NCBI GenBank assembly: GCA_035582835.1 | Contig: JAYKAV010003266.1 | Span: 1,612,159 to 1,676,158, forward strand | From: Phoebastria nigripes | Taxonomy: Eukaryota > Chordata > Aves > Procellariiformes > Diomedeidae | Reading direction: 5' to 3' | Length of the DNA: 64,000 nucleotides | Shown: positions 23,801 through 37,500 of the stretch, piece by piece | Position numbering within the stretch: the stretch's first letter is position 1 | Layout: each line of letters opens with the position of its first letter | Position numbers and translations under genes: made by a program | The notes under the pieces: model-generated | The model's database searches: none | What the model was told of the DNA's origin: nothing | What the model saw: only the letters and a program-made list of their open reading frames with translations

Positions 23801-25983
23801 GCTGCCACCTCTGGGGGCTTGTGCCTCCCATTTTAGCTTTTCCCTGTCTTCTGCCTCTCCCAGTGTGGGATGCTTAGCTTCAGGGTATATTCACTCAATG
23901 AACAATGTCTACCTAAGTAACTTTGACCACACCTTGGGAAAAAAAAATTAAGAACTGCAAGGTACTCTACTTGCAAATTATGGGCTGTTACTACGTTCCA
24001 GCATCACACAAGAAAAAGACATAAAACAGATGCTATGTACTAATATTCTTCTCTTGCATTATTTACTGTTGCAATGTGTATTCCCATGCTCTCCTGTCTA
24101 AGGTGACATCTCAGCTCTGGATTTTTGATGACGACAATTATAATGAGACAAAGGAAGAGAGGCAGCTCAGGTTTGATTTGGATCGCTTTGCCTTTTTAAA
24201 AATTGAAGATTTCTAACTCTCAGCAAAATCCCTAGCATGTGAGACCATGTTTTACATTCTGCCTGTTTGCAGACCTGAAATATAGGGGTTTTATGCATAA
24301 TCCCAGTATGTCATTGTTCTATTAATGATTGAGTGAGGCATTAGCTTGCCTTTCCTGATGCTATCTTGTATTTTCATGTTCTGAGAGGGCATTTGTGGAT
24401 GTGTAAGTAACCAATGTTAAATATAAACATAGATGCTACTTCAGGGAATCTGTCTCATTCAGCCAAGAATGAAAGCTGTTTCACAGTTAGAAAGTCTTTT
24501 TTTTTTGGTTGACTTCATCTCATGAACAGTGAAAAAGTCTACACTAATTGCTGTAAAGATAGAAGTGATTTATCTTGACTCGGGATGGATGGAAGGTAGT
24601 TTTGCAGACATTGTAGGTGTTCCCAGAAAAAAAAAAACCAAGACTCACTCCCCTCCATCACATTGAGAAAAATGCAGAATTCTTCCTTTGCCCCTGTGAA
24701 GCCAAGCCAGAGCACCAAGGGGCTAAGCTTAAAAGCTATCAAGAGAATTCACACCCAAATCGTGCTCCCTCCATATTAGCTATGCTTTTTCTCAGGAGGG
24801 CTGTGTAGGCAAGACTCTGACACAGGAGGCTCCGCCATGAATTGCAAGTCTTACGTGCTCTGTCTCCTTTTCCTGCATAAGGTTGCCCTTGTGGCTCTTA
24901 AAGAATAGCCTGGGACTTGGGAGCAAGGTTTGCTCCTACTCCATCCCGGCCATGCTCCTGACAGCCTGTCCGCGCGTGCCCGGCCATATCGTGATAAACT
25001 GGGAACACTTCGCCTGCCTGCACTGAGCTAGCTGTGCCAGGGGACCGTGCCCTTGGACCACCTGCTGCACTGGGGGATAACCTGCTTTTAAGGGTGTCCT
25101 CAAGGCACCTCTTGGAAAATAGAGTTCAGGGACAATCGACATGATGTGACTGTAAGAGGCTGTCATGACAGGATGACCACAAGTTATCTCCTTGTCTGTG
25201 TGTGTCAGGGCCAGTGTGGCTGCAGAGTTTTATCTGACACCGTGCTGCCCCATTTAAGCTCCTGTATCTGAATACATTTTGAGGGAGTTATTCCAGATCT
25301 CTACTGGAACAAGGAAGTAGAAAGTCAAGCTGAAACTCTGCAAGTATTTCCATACCGTGCCTCTGCCTGAGGCTTTTCATGGCTGAATGTGGCATTAGCT
25401 GGGAGTATGTCAAGTAGCATCTTTGGCTGAAACCGAAGAAAGTCGAGGCAGGATCAGGATTGGACGTGGTCTCTGCTCAGGGTTGTCAAGCTGTTGGCAA
25501 GGGCTTAGACCTGATCAAGGAGAGTGTTTGCAGCAGGACCCAGCTGTGCGCCCTCCCCGGATTGTGCTATGTCACCCAGGAGCTCTCGGGTGGAAGCAGT
25601 GGCTCTGTTGCTGCTCATCTCACCTGACTTGAACAAGTGACATTCTTGCATCGGGAGGTGTCAGCCATATCAGTGCCTTGTGTCCTGGCACCAGGCAGTC
25701 TGTCACCCGCCCCAGAGCCAGGTCAGTGACTCAAAAAGACCTGCTGCACACATGTATTTGAAGGTGACATAACGGGGTCCTTGGCTGGTCCTTGACTTTG
25801 TTACAGTTTTAGAGCATCTGCCACCGATTTCACAGGACTTCCCGTTTTCAAACAAATCTGAATACAAGTCCTGCAGGTCCACAACTCGCACTTTGCAGCA
25901 ACTGTCCTTCACTAGGCATCTAGCAACACTCAATACCACAGCTCAACTCTCATCTGCTTTGAATTGACTTCTTTTTTATCTAG
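17809..25983. other. Gene-free stretch
   Basis: No gene is recognised. A14 lies at 20102-20115 and T16 at 20674-20689. A purine- and A-rich patch lies around 18170-18232. GC-richer patches at 22140-22400 and 23090-23220 hold scattered CpGs, but too few to call an island. Open frames of up to 145 codons (21128-21565) encode no known peptide. No CR1 or other transposon end was found across these 8 kb. Confidence 0.55.
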
Positions 25984-26088
25984 GCAGCAAACATGAAGCA
26001 ACTTGCTTCATCAATGTATTGCTCTGGAATTACTGTAGCAGAGGCATCAAGCAGCCGGGGGAGTCTGACATCAGTCACTGTCTTACAG
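25984..26088 (+). other. Candidate 105-base exon, unrecognised
   Basis: A long pyrimidine tract ending in TTTTTTATCTAG at 25983 precedes 105 bases (35 codons) that read open in frame 1. CAG followed by GTATATTC forms the donor side at 26088. The segment is a multiple of three, and its peptide includes MKQLASSMYCSGITVAEAS, which I do not recognise. The frame stays open past the donor, so no stop tests the splice model. It could be a coding exon, a non-coding RNA exon or chance. Confidence 0.2.
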
Positions 26089-27149
26089 GTATATTCAGTT
26101 TCTCAATCACATGCAAACTGTTCTTTGTCTGTACTTGCAAAACCTTGCAAAGCCACTGACTTTGAGAAGCTGGTATTCCCTCCTGCTGCAAAGCTAAAAT
26201 AAACTAGACCCACCAGATCCCACATTTGTGTTATTTACAGTATTTTCATTCTCTGTGTAGTGCTGTATCTGCCTACAAGCATGCAGTGAGCTGGTCTGCT
26301 TTTGGGGGCTCGCTGAGGAGCTCTGCGCCAGGCTGCATGTCGGATGGCGGCATCCCCGCGATGGTGGAGCAGTGTTTGGTGGCAGCTGCCTGGGCTCAGG
26401 TGACTGTTCTGAAAGACAGAGCAGAGCTCAGCGCGCATGTGCCTTACACTCAGATCTTGTTGACATCGCGGGAAGGGGTGCACGTGATGTGTAGGCGACA
26501 CACTGCAGATAAGCAACAACTCTTCCTGAGGGGACAGTNTCTGCCCGTGGCTGGCCTTGTTTACTATCTGGTGACTCTCTTAGGAGTATTATGTGAGTTG
26601 TCAAGGAGCAGCGGTATGGTCTTACCTCTGCTCTGTGTCTGTTCTGAGAAAAGTCTGGTAAGGGAATAAGAGATAGTGATATTCGTGTCTCTGCTGTTCA
26701 TTTATTCCTGTTGCTGGCATGCAGAGGTATGGAATACAATGTACAAAAACATTCAGTACGTGTGTACATCTTTGGAGGTAGTGGGCAGCTGAACAGGTTC
26801 CTAAGGTTAAGAGCAGGCACACAGACCTGAGGGAAACAATCCCTTTTAGTTTTGCATATATCCAAATCCATAAATAAATGGGTCCAATAAGTGTTAGTGA
26901 AGGAATAAAAATCAATACTTAAAACCCCACCAACCAAAAAAACTGACCAGTATTTTCAGGTTTAGATTTATACTTAAAAAGAACCCCTGATGGATAGTAT
27001 CACCCATTGACCCGAAGACAGCACAACCTGTGGGATGATACAAACTAGTCTGGGAGGTCTGTTTTTCCTCCTGAGTTCTGTGAGTGGAGAATGTTTTAAG
27101 GGGTTCATGCTCATTTGTATTTTAAAGCTTCTTATTCTGAAGTGCAAGA
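26089..27149. other. Gene-free stretch
   Basis: No gene is recognised. A plus-strand open frame of 147 codons (26226-26669) contains an N and is mirrored by an open minus frame of 94 codons, so base composition explains it best. No repeat was identified. Confidence 0.55.
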
Positions 27150-27234
27150 CCAGGGGCTACATCTTCAGCTGGCATAAATCTGCCTGGCTGCATGGAGATA
27201 AACTGATTTACGCTGGCTGAAGATCTGGCCCTGG
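27150..27234. mobile_element. Ancient palindromic MITE-like repeat
   Basis: Left arm ATCTTCAGCTGGCATAAATC (27161-27180) and right arm GATTTACGCTGGCTGAAGAT (27205-27224) are inverted copies with 17 of 20 positions paired. The outer flanks CCAGGGGC and GGCCCTGG also pair. This corresponds to a dispersed sauropsid hairpin repeat whose arms end in a GATCTGGCCC-like string. It is non-autonomous and non-coding, probably a remnant of a DNA transposon. The exact family is not certain. Confidence 0.75.
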
Positions 27235-28486
27235 ATGTAAGAAATGGAAGCAGGTGGATGTAATTTCTCTAAATTTCCACTCAAGCTGCACACGCCCGGA
27301 GCACCAGAAATTGAACGGCACTTTCCCTAAGAGTAAAAAAGTTATTAGCTTCATATTTGTGTTAGTGCTTCACTGGCCTCCCTCTTGACTTGATTATCAC
27401 ACGTAGCCACGGGCTGTCTCTGGCAATGACTCTGTCTCCCCAATAAAATTAAAAATCACTTTTGTTTCATATCTTTTTAATAAGACGTGTCCTTTTTAAT
27501 AAAGGACTCTGCTCTTTAACGGGTGATGCGCTGATGAACAGCAGGCTCAGAGATTATTGCATTTCCCTGATTTGAATTTCTCTTTCTGCATTTCAGCTGT
27601 AACAATAAAGCTAAGTAAAAATCCCGAAAGACTCCGCACATGCAGCACAAACATGGTTTTGCTACCACTGCTGGGTTGAAATTGATGCCCAGTGTAAGTG
27701 GATGTGTGGCTGTTAATGCAGTTAGGTGTAAGGAATAGATTTTATTCTTGAATATGCAATATAGGAAAGAAGAGAGGCACAGGTTCAGGAACATACGGTC
27801 CAGGTCCACAACTTTCACCAAAGTTAATGGCTTTCTGAGAGCTGAGGATCTCCCTCATACAAACAATTAAAGCCTTTAGTGTAAGTGCTTATAAAGGAAA
27901 TAAGGACAAGGCACAGTGACGTGCAGGAGAGTAGGAGATATTTCAGTGGCCACTGGCTGTGTGCACAGAAATACATGCACAGGCACACACAGCTGCTCAC
28001 CACCGTTCACTTTTGTTTTGCGGGATAAATGGAGTCTATATCTATTTTCGTAATTTTTTTTTCTCCGTTGTTCAGAATTCTTTCATCTGCAGTAAAGTGC
28101 TAATCCTGCAGCAAAATCAGAGTGAGCCCGTGGGTAGGACAGTCTCACGGTTTAGCTGTTACACCACAGCTGATACTGCTCCAGCCGTTGTAACATCCCC
28201 TGGTATTTATGGTGCTTTATATCCCAACCATGGGTCACAGCTTCGGGCTGCAGATGGCCACCGAGGGTCTCGGAGTGGCAGCACACCAGGAACACGAAGA
28301 AACTCTGGTGGGGTANGTTCTGTCTTTAATGTCTGGGCTGTTTGCGCAGCTAGTCTCAAATCCTTGGTGCTGTCAGGCCTAAGACTGATCCAGGCAGTGA
28401 AAAATACCCGCTGCTTCCCAATGGTTTCCCACCAACCGGAGTGGAGCTGGGAGCAGGGACTGTTTGAGAAAGTTTTCAGCAAAGTT
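27235..28486. other. Gene-free stretch with one long chance frame
   Basis: The longest plus-strand open frame in the window (27959-28540, 193 codons) lies mostly here. It contains an N at 28316. Its composition changes from His/Ala-rich to Phe-rich to Ser/Gly-rich, and no domain is visible. A minus-strand frame of 91 codons overlaps it. I do not regard it as a gene. Confidence 0.5.
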
Positions 28487-28510
28487 TTCTCTTATCCCCT
28501 GATAAGAGAA
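28487..28510. promoter_or_regulatory. Perfect hairpin with inverted GATA sites
   Basis: TTCTCTTATC (28487-28496) and GATAAGAGAA (28501-28510) are exact inverted repeats around the loop CCCT. Each arm contains the GATA-factor core GATAAG on opposite strands, eight bases apart from core to core. Paired inverted GATA sites can bind a single two-finger GATA protein. No terminator meaning applies in a vertebrate. The function is inferred. Confidence 0.35.
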
Positions 28511-31500
28511 GTCCAGTTCAATGAGCTGGAGAGCTCTTAATGACCTGAAAGCAATGAAGAGGATCAGATCCTGGGAGGCTGTAGGCTGAGGCTGCTCTCA
28601 TTGCCCTCAGTGCATCCACAGACATGCAAGGCTAAAAAGTTGGGGTGGAATTAAACAGTTTCTTTGTCTCTTAGCATAATATTTCATTATATTTCATACG
28701 TTTACCTTTAAAAAAATGAGAGCAAAGAACATTTCAAAAGAAAGTTATTTTCAAATGATTTTTTTTAAAAAAGGATCATTAGTTTGATTTCTAAAATCTT
28801 GTCCAGAAATTTTTACAGGATTCTATTTGATTTTATTACAAAATCAGTTCAGTGGTGTTGAAATTAATTTGCAAACCTTTTGATGCTATTAGATTATACT
28901 GGGAACAGCTTTGGTTAAAATTACACAATCTATTTCTTAGCACAAAAGTAAATAGACTGTATCTCTAGCCCCAGAAAAAAAGACAAAGGTTAAATTCCAG
29001 GGATTTGCTGAGTATTAATTTTATTCAAATAATTTATGCAGATTTCTTGCCTCTGAATTGTTCCAAGTTTGAAGAATTGAACAAAACCAAATGCCTCTCT
29101 GTGTTTAGCTTCTTATATTGATTTGTTTATTCCTGGGATCGTTTCAAACACAGACCTGAAGTAACTTTGTGAGCCAGATTTTTTTCAGAAGTGAACAAGC
29201 AAGACAATTAAACCTGAGGAGTTCAGGAGGCTTTGGAAACAGCACGTTTATATCCTGTCCCATAATGTGTGTAATCTGGATTTCCGGAGAATGACACTTT
29301 CAGGTGGTTGGCATCCACCTACCTGGAGGTAGATACTCACAGACACCCATGGTCTGTATCGGGCTGGGATGTTGTGAGGTGCTTATCAAATGTGTACAGC
29401 CGTTCCTGCTCCAGATGGGCAAAACTGAATTGACAGGAAATATGTGAAAATAATAAGCCCTTTAATAGTGGGCCAAAGGGGGCCTTAGCAGATTACAAAA
29501 TAAAATATAAAAATAAGAAAGGCTGGACTTGGGCACACATGGCTCTCCCGAGCTTTCCTTTCCAAAGCCACACTCTTTGTTTCAGAGCAGTGCACCAGAA
29601 GATGCGCATCCTTGGGACAGGGATTCTCCTTCTCCCACAGCGGATTCTGCGTGTGGGGGGGATAGATTTATTCACCTCTTGAGGCAAACAAGGACAGATG
29701 CCAGCACTGTCAGATGCTGTCTGGGTGTAGGTCACTCCAGAGCCTGGCTCCCTTTCCTCTTACACGGATGTAAATTGAGATAATTAAGATAACACAGTGC
29801 CAGGCCCTAACACTGTTGAGTTTCTCCTGTGTTTGGGTGTATGTTCCCATCGCCCTGGTCTCTCTTCTTCCAGCTCTTCAGGGGGGAAGAGACAAATGGG
29901 ACACAGCGGAAGGATTCGTGCAGACTTTAAATTTCTTAATCCTGTAAATTAGACATGATTTTCTTTAAGCTGTATTGAGAAAACTAGGTCTGATGCCCTT
30001 CTGCTAAAAAAAGTAGACGGGCAAAGGCTGAGAGCATCATCACCCTTCTGCTTTCAGGGCAGTCGCATCACCCGTTTGCAGGTTGAATGATTTAGCTAGG
30101 AGCAGACAGCCTGACAGGCCCGGCTGACCTCCCCCAGGCTTTGGGTCGGGAGGCGCTTGAACCCTTCCAAAAGTGAGCTCTGTGCCACCCCTGCTCCTCC
30201 AGCCCACAGAATTCTCTAAGTGATAAAACCTTCCTTTAATTAAACCAGAACCTCCAGCTCCGCTGCTACTCGTGTGCTGTGGTTTCTGGGGTTTTCCAGC
30301 ACAAAAAGTATAACTGTGGGCTATGTTTTCGGGGATGGCAGAGCAAAGGCGATACAGTTGCAGTCTTTTTGCATACTTCTGATCCTTAGGCTTTCCTGTG
30401 CCGGTTCATTGCTGCACAAGTTACAACAACGCCAGGCTCTCCTCTGCCCAAATCCACCCCAGGAGCTGCCGAGTTCGAGGGAAGGTGCTGCAGCCGTGGG
30501 GGTGCTGGGGCCGGGGCTCCAGCCGGCTCCTGCCTTCCTGGTGCTATGGACTGTCTTTACAGAAGTGCACAGCTGTCTCAAAATCCAGGTGCGCGACAAG
30601 CAAAGTTCAAAACAGGAAATAACCAAAAATAACTATCAGTGACTTCAGCAGATTTTCTTTTGCTTATCAGCCCCTATGGGAAGTTTGGCAGTGACATGAA
30701 ACTGATCGTGGCAGCACTTTCACAGTTAATTCAAACAAGACGTGATACAGTTAGTGTTGACCTATTGCACCTTGGAGGGTATCACATTCAAATGCCCATC
30801 TTGCACCCAAATCTTAGATCTGAAAAGTTCTTAATAGTCAGACTAGTCCAGGCTTTGCAGCACTCGCTCCTTTGTTCCGAGCACGCAAATTTGTGCATTA
30901 ATAGATGAAGCACCTGAGCACCGGGCTCTGTTGGAACACAGATGTGAAAACCAAGGCTAAGGATGGCTATGCTGCAGCACAGAGATGTGGGAAAGGCTGC
31001 CTACACAGCAGAAACACACCATTTACACTGAATGTGTAAATGATCCTAAACCAACCCTTGAAATTACAAAGCTCTGAACCAAAACATGTTCATATTTTAA
31101 AAGGATTATAGTGTCAGGCTTTCCAGGGCATTGTGAGCAGGTGGAAGGTCATTTTACATGTTCTCTTGTCCAGGTAAAAACTGTGTTGTCCTACTTAAGC
31201 CTCATGGACTTGGTTGGCTCAGGGTGTAGACAGAACTTGCTGGCACAATGAGCTGTACCCCTGGGGTGTTCAGCAGCTCTCCATGAACAGCACTTGCTGG
31301 GAGAGTTGGTAAATGCTCATTTTAGCACTGGGTACAGAGCATTGCCAGATCGTCTCTCCAGCCGAGTGCCACCACTTCTGGAGTGTCGCTGAAGCCTCTG
31401 CTGGTTTTTAGAAGGGGAAACAATTTGTCTTTACTGTGGACTAGGGCAACTAAATAGGAAGACAAGTTAACGTTAATTTTTAGATTTCTGTGCAAGTTTA

Positions 31501-34500
31501 AAATATTATGGGCATTCATCTTCCGGAGTAGCCTATGGTCTTTCTGTCGTGGCTTTTCATGTCCTTCCTCCCACTATTTTTCTTTTTCCATGTCGGAGCA
31601 ATGATGGAGAGGAGTGGATTCCAGGTGTGTGAGCCATGCGACGTTTACTGGTTAAGGTTCAGAAATTCCTGCCCTGGGGTGGAGGGGGAAGTTAGAGGGA
31701 GGAGAAGAAAAAGAAGAGAAATGAGAAAATAAAGTAGGCTCCACCACCTGCCATGTAATGATCGGTTCTGGAGATAAGGCTGTTTTAAGGTGCATTCCAG
31801 ACATGTGGGTCCTGCCCAGACACAGCACAAAAGAAAAGGGAGACTTAAAACAACAGCCAGCTCCTCCTCCCCCCGGATCAGGTGCGCACACACATAAGAG
31901 AATAGCTAACCCTAATAAAAACCTCTCTCCTGGCCGATGTTTTCTTACAGTTTTAATTCAAAGCCCCCTTTAAGCACACATGCACATACAGCCCTTCTAA
32001 TCAAGTTGACGTCTGTCACTGGGGGTTAAGTGCAGGGGATTCGAAGCCAATCCAAATATAATATCACCCCGGAGAAGCTGCTGGCAAGTGCTGCATGAGG
32101 ACTGGAAAATGCCCCATCCCCTTCAGTGATCGTTGCAAGGAGACTTGTCGTCTTCGTTAGAAAACGAAATTAAAAACAATTGCACATTTCTCCCTTGAAA
32201 TGGAAAGATTCCCTACAGCTATCCTGGATGTGTGTGCGTGTCTCAAAATTAAAGCAGGATTAACTTTAATGTTACACCTCATGCAGCAATTAGGAAAAAA
32301 TGGGGCCTGATCCTGTTTTATGCTGATGAGACTCCTCCGTGGTTGTGTGAGATTGCAGTTTTCTAACGAGGGGCAGAGGCATGAGCTGTAGAGTTGGGAG
32401 CATGGTAAGAACAGCAAGATATGTCTTCACGAGGCAGTGCTAACCTCTCTGTAATTAGTCTTCCCCCGTATCTTTATGCTCCTGTGATTGTGAGCCATTC
32501 GCGATGGAGACAAGAATAAGGCCTTTATATTTTTTCGAGATGCTGCCAGTGGCACTGTAAATTTACATCTTGGGGGTATGCGGCATGTCTCTCATGGTGA
32601 CAAGGGTAATATAAAGTTGCTAATTCACTGGGATTTGCCCCAGTGAAAACTGAAGAAAGAACAATGGGTAATTCTAACAGCATCTTAGGAAAATGCCAGT
32701 GTGATAAAAGTGGAATCACCCAGTAAAAATGTGTCGTAAAGCTCCTAAATTTCAGCCTCACTTGTCATGCTATCTCTAAGCAAATTTGCTCTCTGTTGGA
32801 CTGTAAAAGTCAAGTGGTAGACACTGGCTTTTGATGCAAAAATAAGAACATAAGTCTGCAAGACAGAAATTTTATCTTGAATCTTAGAGAGATTTTTTGG
32901 GGGGTGGTGGTTTCTTTTGGAAAGGCAGTTATTTTTAGAAAGTAAGAGAATTACTACTTTAATCCCTTTCAATCTTCTCTAAAATTAATATTGGTGTGAA
33001 TTTTAATGAGTGCAATAATAACAACTTGTAAGATCATGCACTGTGCTTGTATAAGTGATGAAACAAACTAGAGGAAAGTATTTAAACAGTACCATAATCT
33101 CATTTCTGTTTTTCACTGTAGTTATGGTAAATCAGTAAAAATTATTTAATTTATATTTAATCAATGAATTATTTTTCTCTTAAGGACCTTCTTAAAGTTT
33201 AACTGTGTTTACATTTATGTTACGGGCCGTAATGAAACAGGGAGGCATGCAGTTCAGTGTGAGTGTGAACAGCAGAGCACCAGGCTGCTCCTGGAGGGCA
33301 TGGCTCGTCCCAGGCATGTGGAGGTTGTCGTGCAGGCAGGCGATGGGCATCCCTGCAGAGCCCAGCTGAAGCTCCCAGATGTTACTGGGGGTGACACATA
33401 CCTCCTTGCTGGGCTCCATTGCATCAGTTCTGCTGCTCCAGTAGCACAGAAATCCCTATTTATTTTTAAACCTGCATCAGAGTTTGCTTGCTTAAATTTT
33501 GTGTAGTTACTTCATCTGTGCCTTCTATGTGTGATACCTGTTGACCCAAATGGAGGGTGAGAGGAAATGTTAGATGTGCTGAGATTTTTTGTAGGAAATT
33601 AGGGTAATTTTTTTTCAGGTTTCACCTTTAACATGGGGGGAATTATTTAGAAAGACTATAGCAGTATTGAGAAGAAACTACAGACAGATGCAGCCACTAG
33701 TGCCATATTACTGCATAAATATTCAATGCAAAAAGTAATGAAACTACAGAACTTAATAAGAATTAAAATCCCTGTTGCCATTTTATGCTCCGCTCCTGGC
33801 GTTTCACCCTCAGTAACAGATGATCTCTCTTTACAAATAACTTGCTTTAAAATGAAATCCCTGTGAGCTTTCTTGTGCCCTTGAGTAAAAGGACTTTATT
33901 TCAGCTGCATCTTCAGAAGCCTGTGGTGAAGGAGGCTGAAGGCTCCCAGAGCTGTTGGGCAGTGGTGGGAAGCATATGGAGGAGGTTGTACGGGACCTGA
34001 ACCTCTTGGAGCAGGCTGAAACGAGGTGTAGGTGTGGTGCTATGTTAGCCCTTGGCATAAGAGCAAATTTCAGCTGTAGCACGCTATTTGCAAGGGCTGC
34101 CGCTTGGGAGGAGCTAGTGAAGGTGATCACCTTTCTTCAATATAGGGATCAGTTGTCTTGAAACGCTACCAACGTAAGGCTCTATAAAAGATTGCACCAT
34201 TGAGCTGCTATGCCTTCTATTAACAGTGCTTTTCATGCACAGATGTGCCCAGCCAGGCACAGCAGCGTGGCGAGCGTGATGGTGTCTCTCCCTCCTCGCT
34301 TCCTGCTTCACTGTCCATTCATCCCCAGTCCCACACTGTTGTCTTGCATGGGGACGATGTGATCTCAAGCAGCCTCTGCCTGTGCAGGACCTTGGAGGAA
34401 AAGCAGTGGCAATAGCAGTAAGTCACTGCAGCATTTTGATGTGGAGATGGACACTCTTCCACGCAGTCTGCCTGAAGGGCACAGCTTCTGTCTCTCTTCA

Positions 34501-37500
34501 AATAAGGAGGGAAATAATCTTTCTTTTTTTTATTAAAAAAGATGTGACAAGTAGTAATAAATGCTTGTGTGAACTGCTGAAGGCAACTCTCTTTATATCT
34601 ATAGGTGATGACTTTTCAAGTAGTTGTATTCATAAAGTTTTAGCTTGATTGCTCTCATCTCCCAGAGCCATGCTCAGTCTGGCATTGGTTGCATTGCTCG
34701 CTGGAGGTAGAATAACCAGCGTCACTGGTGGTGCTGTACTTTTGTACCTGTGTAATTGTTAACCCCCACTACATTGCTGCAGGTATCCAGTGTGTAGGAC
34801 TTTGATGGCACATAATCATTTATTGTTTGCTTTAGAGGAACTTGGAGATGGTGCCCTTCTCTGTGCTGTCACCTGGGCACAGGTCAGAGCCAGCGAGGCG
34901 GCTGTGTGGTAGGTGCAGGAGTCGCAGTCTGAATCTGAATGACAAACGGTCAAATTGGAAGAGAAAGCAATATTGTTTTTTTGTTTTAAATATGAAGCTG
35001 AGAGCAGGGGATACGACTTCTTGAGACTGCTTGGAAGACTGTGTGCCTTTATCCACTGAATCTTTGTCTTGTGTTTTTCTAGATGTGGTTTTTCTTCACT
35101 TTCTCTGCAGTCTCTTATTTACTCTGACAGCACATGCCACTCCTATGGGGCAATGCTAATTCTGTCCCTGAAGTGCCTCTGGACGACTTCCATCCTGTGA
35201 GCTTACGCCCTGCCAGGTTTGACTTCTGGTGGATCCATGTGCTTAACTGTGCCATTTTCACTTATTCCAGAAGTACTTTGCCTCTGCTCATCCCTTCACA
35301 TGAAGCCAAAATTTCCTTCCAAATTTTGATTCTTGTCTCAATATTCATTCCCTCCCTCCCATTCCCGTGAGTATTTCAGTAGATTTGGCCAACAATGGAG
35401 ATGTTGGAATTTTTTTAGAAGTAAATGTGAAATTCAAATTAAGGTAAAAATGGAAAATATATCTATAAATATTTGAAAAGATCTGAGCTGAGGCAGGTTT
35501 CTTCCCCTTTGGGTCAAAGGCAGTGTCGATGTACAAAGGTATTTTGGCACTTTTGAGCAGACAGTTTTAAATAGCCTTTAAAATATATATTCAAATCAAT
35601 TCAAAATGGGCTAAAGCCCACAGAAAGGTTAGACTATCTTTTTTAGTCGTTTCCTGAATTTTATTTTTCTTATCTTAATGCATTGTATAGCTTTCTGCCC
35701 ATTTAGTCCATTTCCATTCAACTCATGGAAGTTTCCTCATAATTACTTAGCCCCATCTAATTCCCTAAGGTCCCAAAATGCAAAACAATTCTTCACAAGA
35801 TAGAGATTACTTTTTACAAGCTTTAACAGGAGAAAAAAAAAAGGCATTAAAATGATGTGATCTAAGGTAGAGTTTCACCGCTGAACCATTTTCTACAAGA
35901 CTTCATTTAGCAGATAGCAGATACTACGTGACTGCATGTAAGAGAGGGTTTAAGTCTGTCCTTGCTCATGCCAATACCAAATTACCTTTGACATGAACAG
36001 GGCAAAATCAGGGTGGATGCAAACTGACATTATTTCACTGAATTCGACATAACCTATACAATCTGAGGACCCTACCATAAGAGCCGTATCCCGATGTAAA
36101 TGGGAAGAAAATCAAGCCCAATGGGGTTCTGAATCCACAGGCGTTAGGAAGAGGCATTTGTGTTTTATCTGTTGAAACACTTGCTCACCTGACATACTTT
36201 CCCCCTCGTATATTTGTCATTGGGGCCAGGAATTGCACCCATTTTCACGAATCAAAAAGCTATTGTTCAATACTGTGGTACTGACCCTCTTCAACTCCCT
36301 TTGTTTCCGTTGCCTTATCTACCAAATTGATAAAATGGTTTTCCAAGTGCAAAACTTCTAAAGTTTCAATGAAAGGAATTTCTTTTCTCTGGGAAAAGAA
36401 AGAGAAAGCTTATATACCAATCTGTGCTGATGACATGGCACAACTTGTAAAAATCAATGGATTTATCTCATACTGTATAGAGCAGCAATATGGTTAAAGG
36501 TAAAATTACGTTAACGCCAATTTCCGACATAGCACTTCATTCACACAGGTAAGTTGCTGTGCAGACATGATGCCAGACTGCAAGGCCAATGTATCTGCAG
36601 GAACTGGAAAGACTGCAGGGTATTTGCCTGGAGGGTTATTTACATTTTACTTGCGCTGACAAGCTCCGTGCCAGACCAGGGCTGTGCTGTGGGGCACATG
36701 CTGAAACAAGACATCACTCGCTACCGTGAGTAGTGTGCAGAGTAAACTGAGATGGATGGCTGGACGACCCCGCAGACCTCTGCAGAGTATGTGGAAGGTA
36801 GCTCTGAGAGCTTCCCTTTCCCTCAAAAATGCAGAGCAAGCGAGTGGAACAGGCCTGGTTGTAGGAGAGCCTGAAGGCAGGTTATGTGGATATTTGAATT
36901 AACGTTGTGACCACATTTGTCAGGAGCAAGAGGTGAGAAGGGAGAGGACATAACCTGGGAAGTTTGAACCCATGCTGCATGTTCTCTGAACCTGTCCTGA
37001 GGATCAGTGCACCTGAAAGGAGCTTTGGGGCATGATGAGACGGTGCTTTGAAGGTACACCATGTTGTGTTGCTCACATGATATAAAAAAAGGCTTGTCTC
37101 CAGCACCTTCAATCTTCCAGGATTGTGGGAACCTTCATTTGTCACTGCAGAAAGGAGTCTCAATATTTTATGACAAAAGCATTTTACCACAGGACTTTGG
37201 TGAATATCAGCATAATTTAACTGTGATTTAACAGAACCTTTCATTGACTTTTAAAATTATGCCTCTCCATCACCTACCCTATGGGTTTCCTTGCTTTTCA
37301 TCTTGCAAATCCCATTACTTATTAATTTCCCCATAATACATAATAGAGGCAGAAAAGCATATAGCATCCCATTCAGCAATGATTTACAAGTCTCTTAGTT
37401 CTGAAGCAACATAAGAAAGAGCAGACATTTTATGAGTTTCCTCTGTGCATGTTTTCTTTGGAAAAATGTATAAAGCAATGCATACAAACCTAAGGCTTCT

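Noticed and set aside
24102..24217. Stop-terminated peptide containing SQLWIFDDDNYNETKEE
   Set aside because: It looked protein-like, but there is no acceptor of quality, no long open frame upstream and no recognised family.
27959..28540. 193-codon plus-strand open frame, the longest in the window
   Set aside because: It contains an N, its composition shifts along its length, it shows no domain, and an open minus frame overlaps it.
32290..32345. Possible palindromic repeat beginning GGGGCCTGATCCTG
   Set aside because: Only one short end matches and no inverted arm follows, so I could not support a feature.
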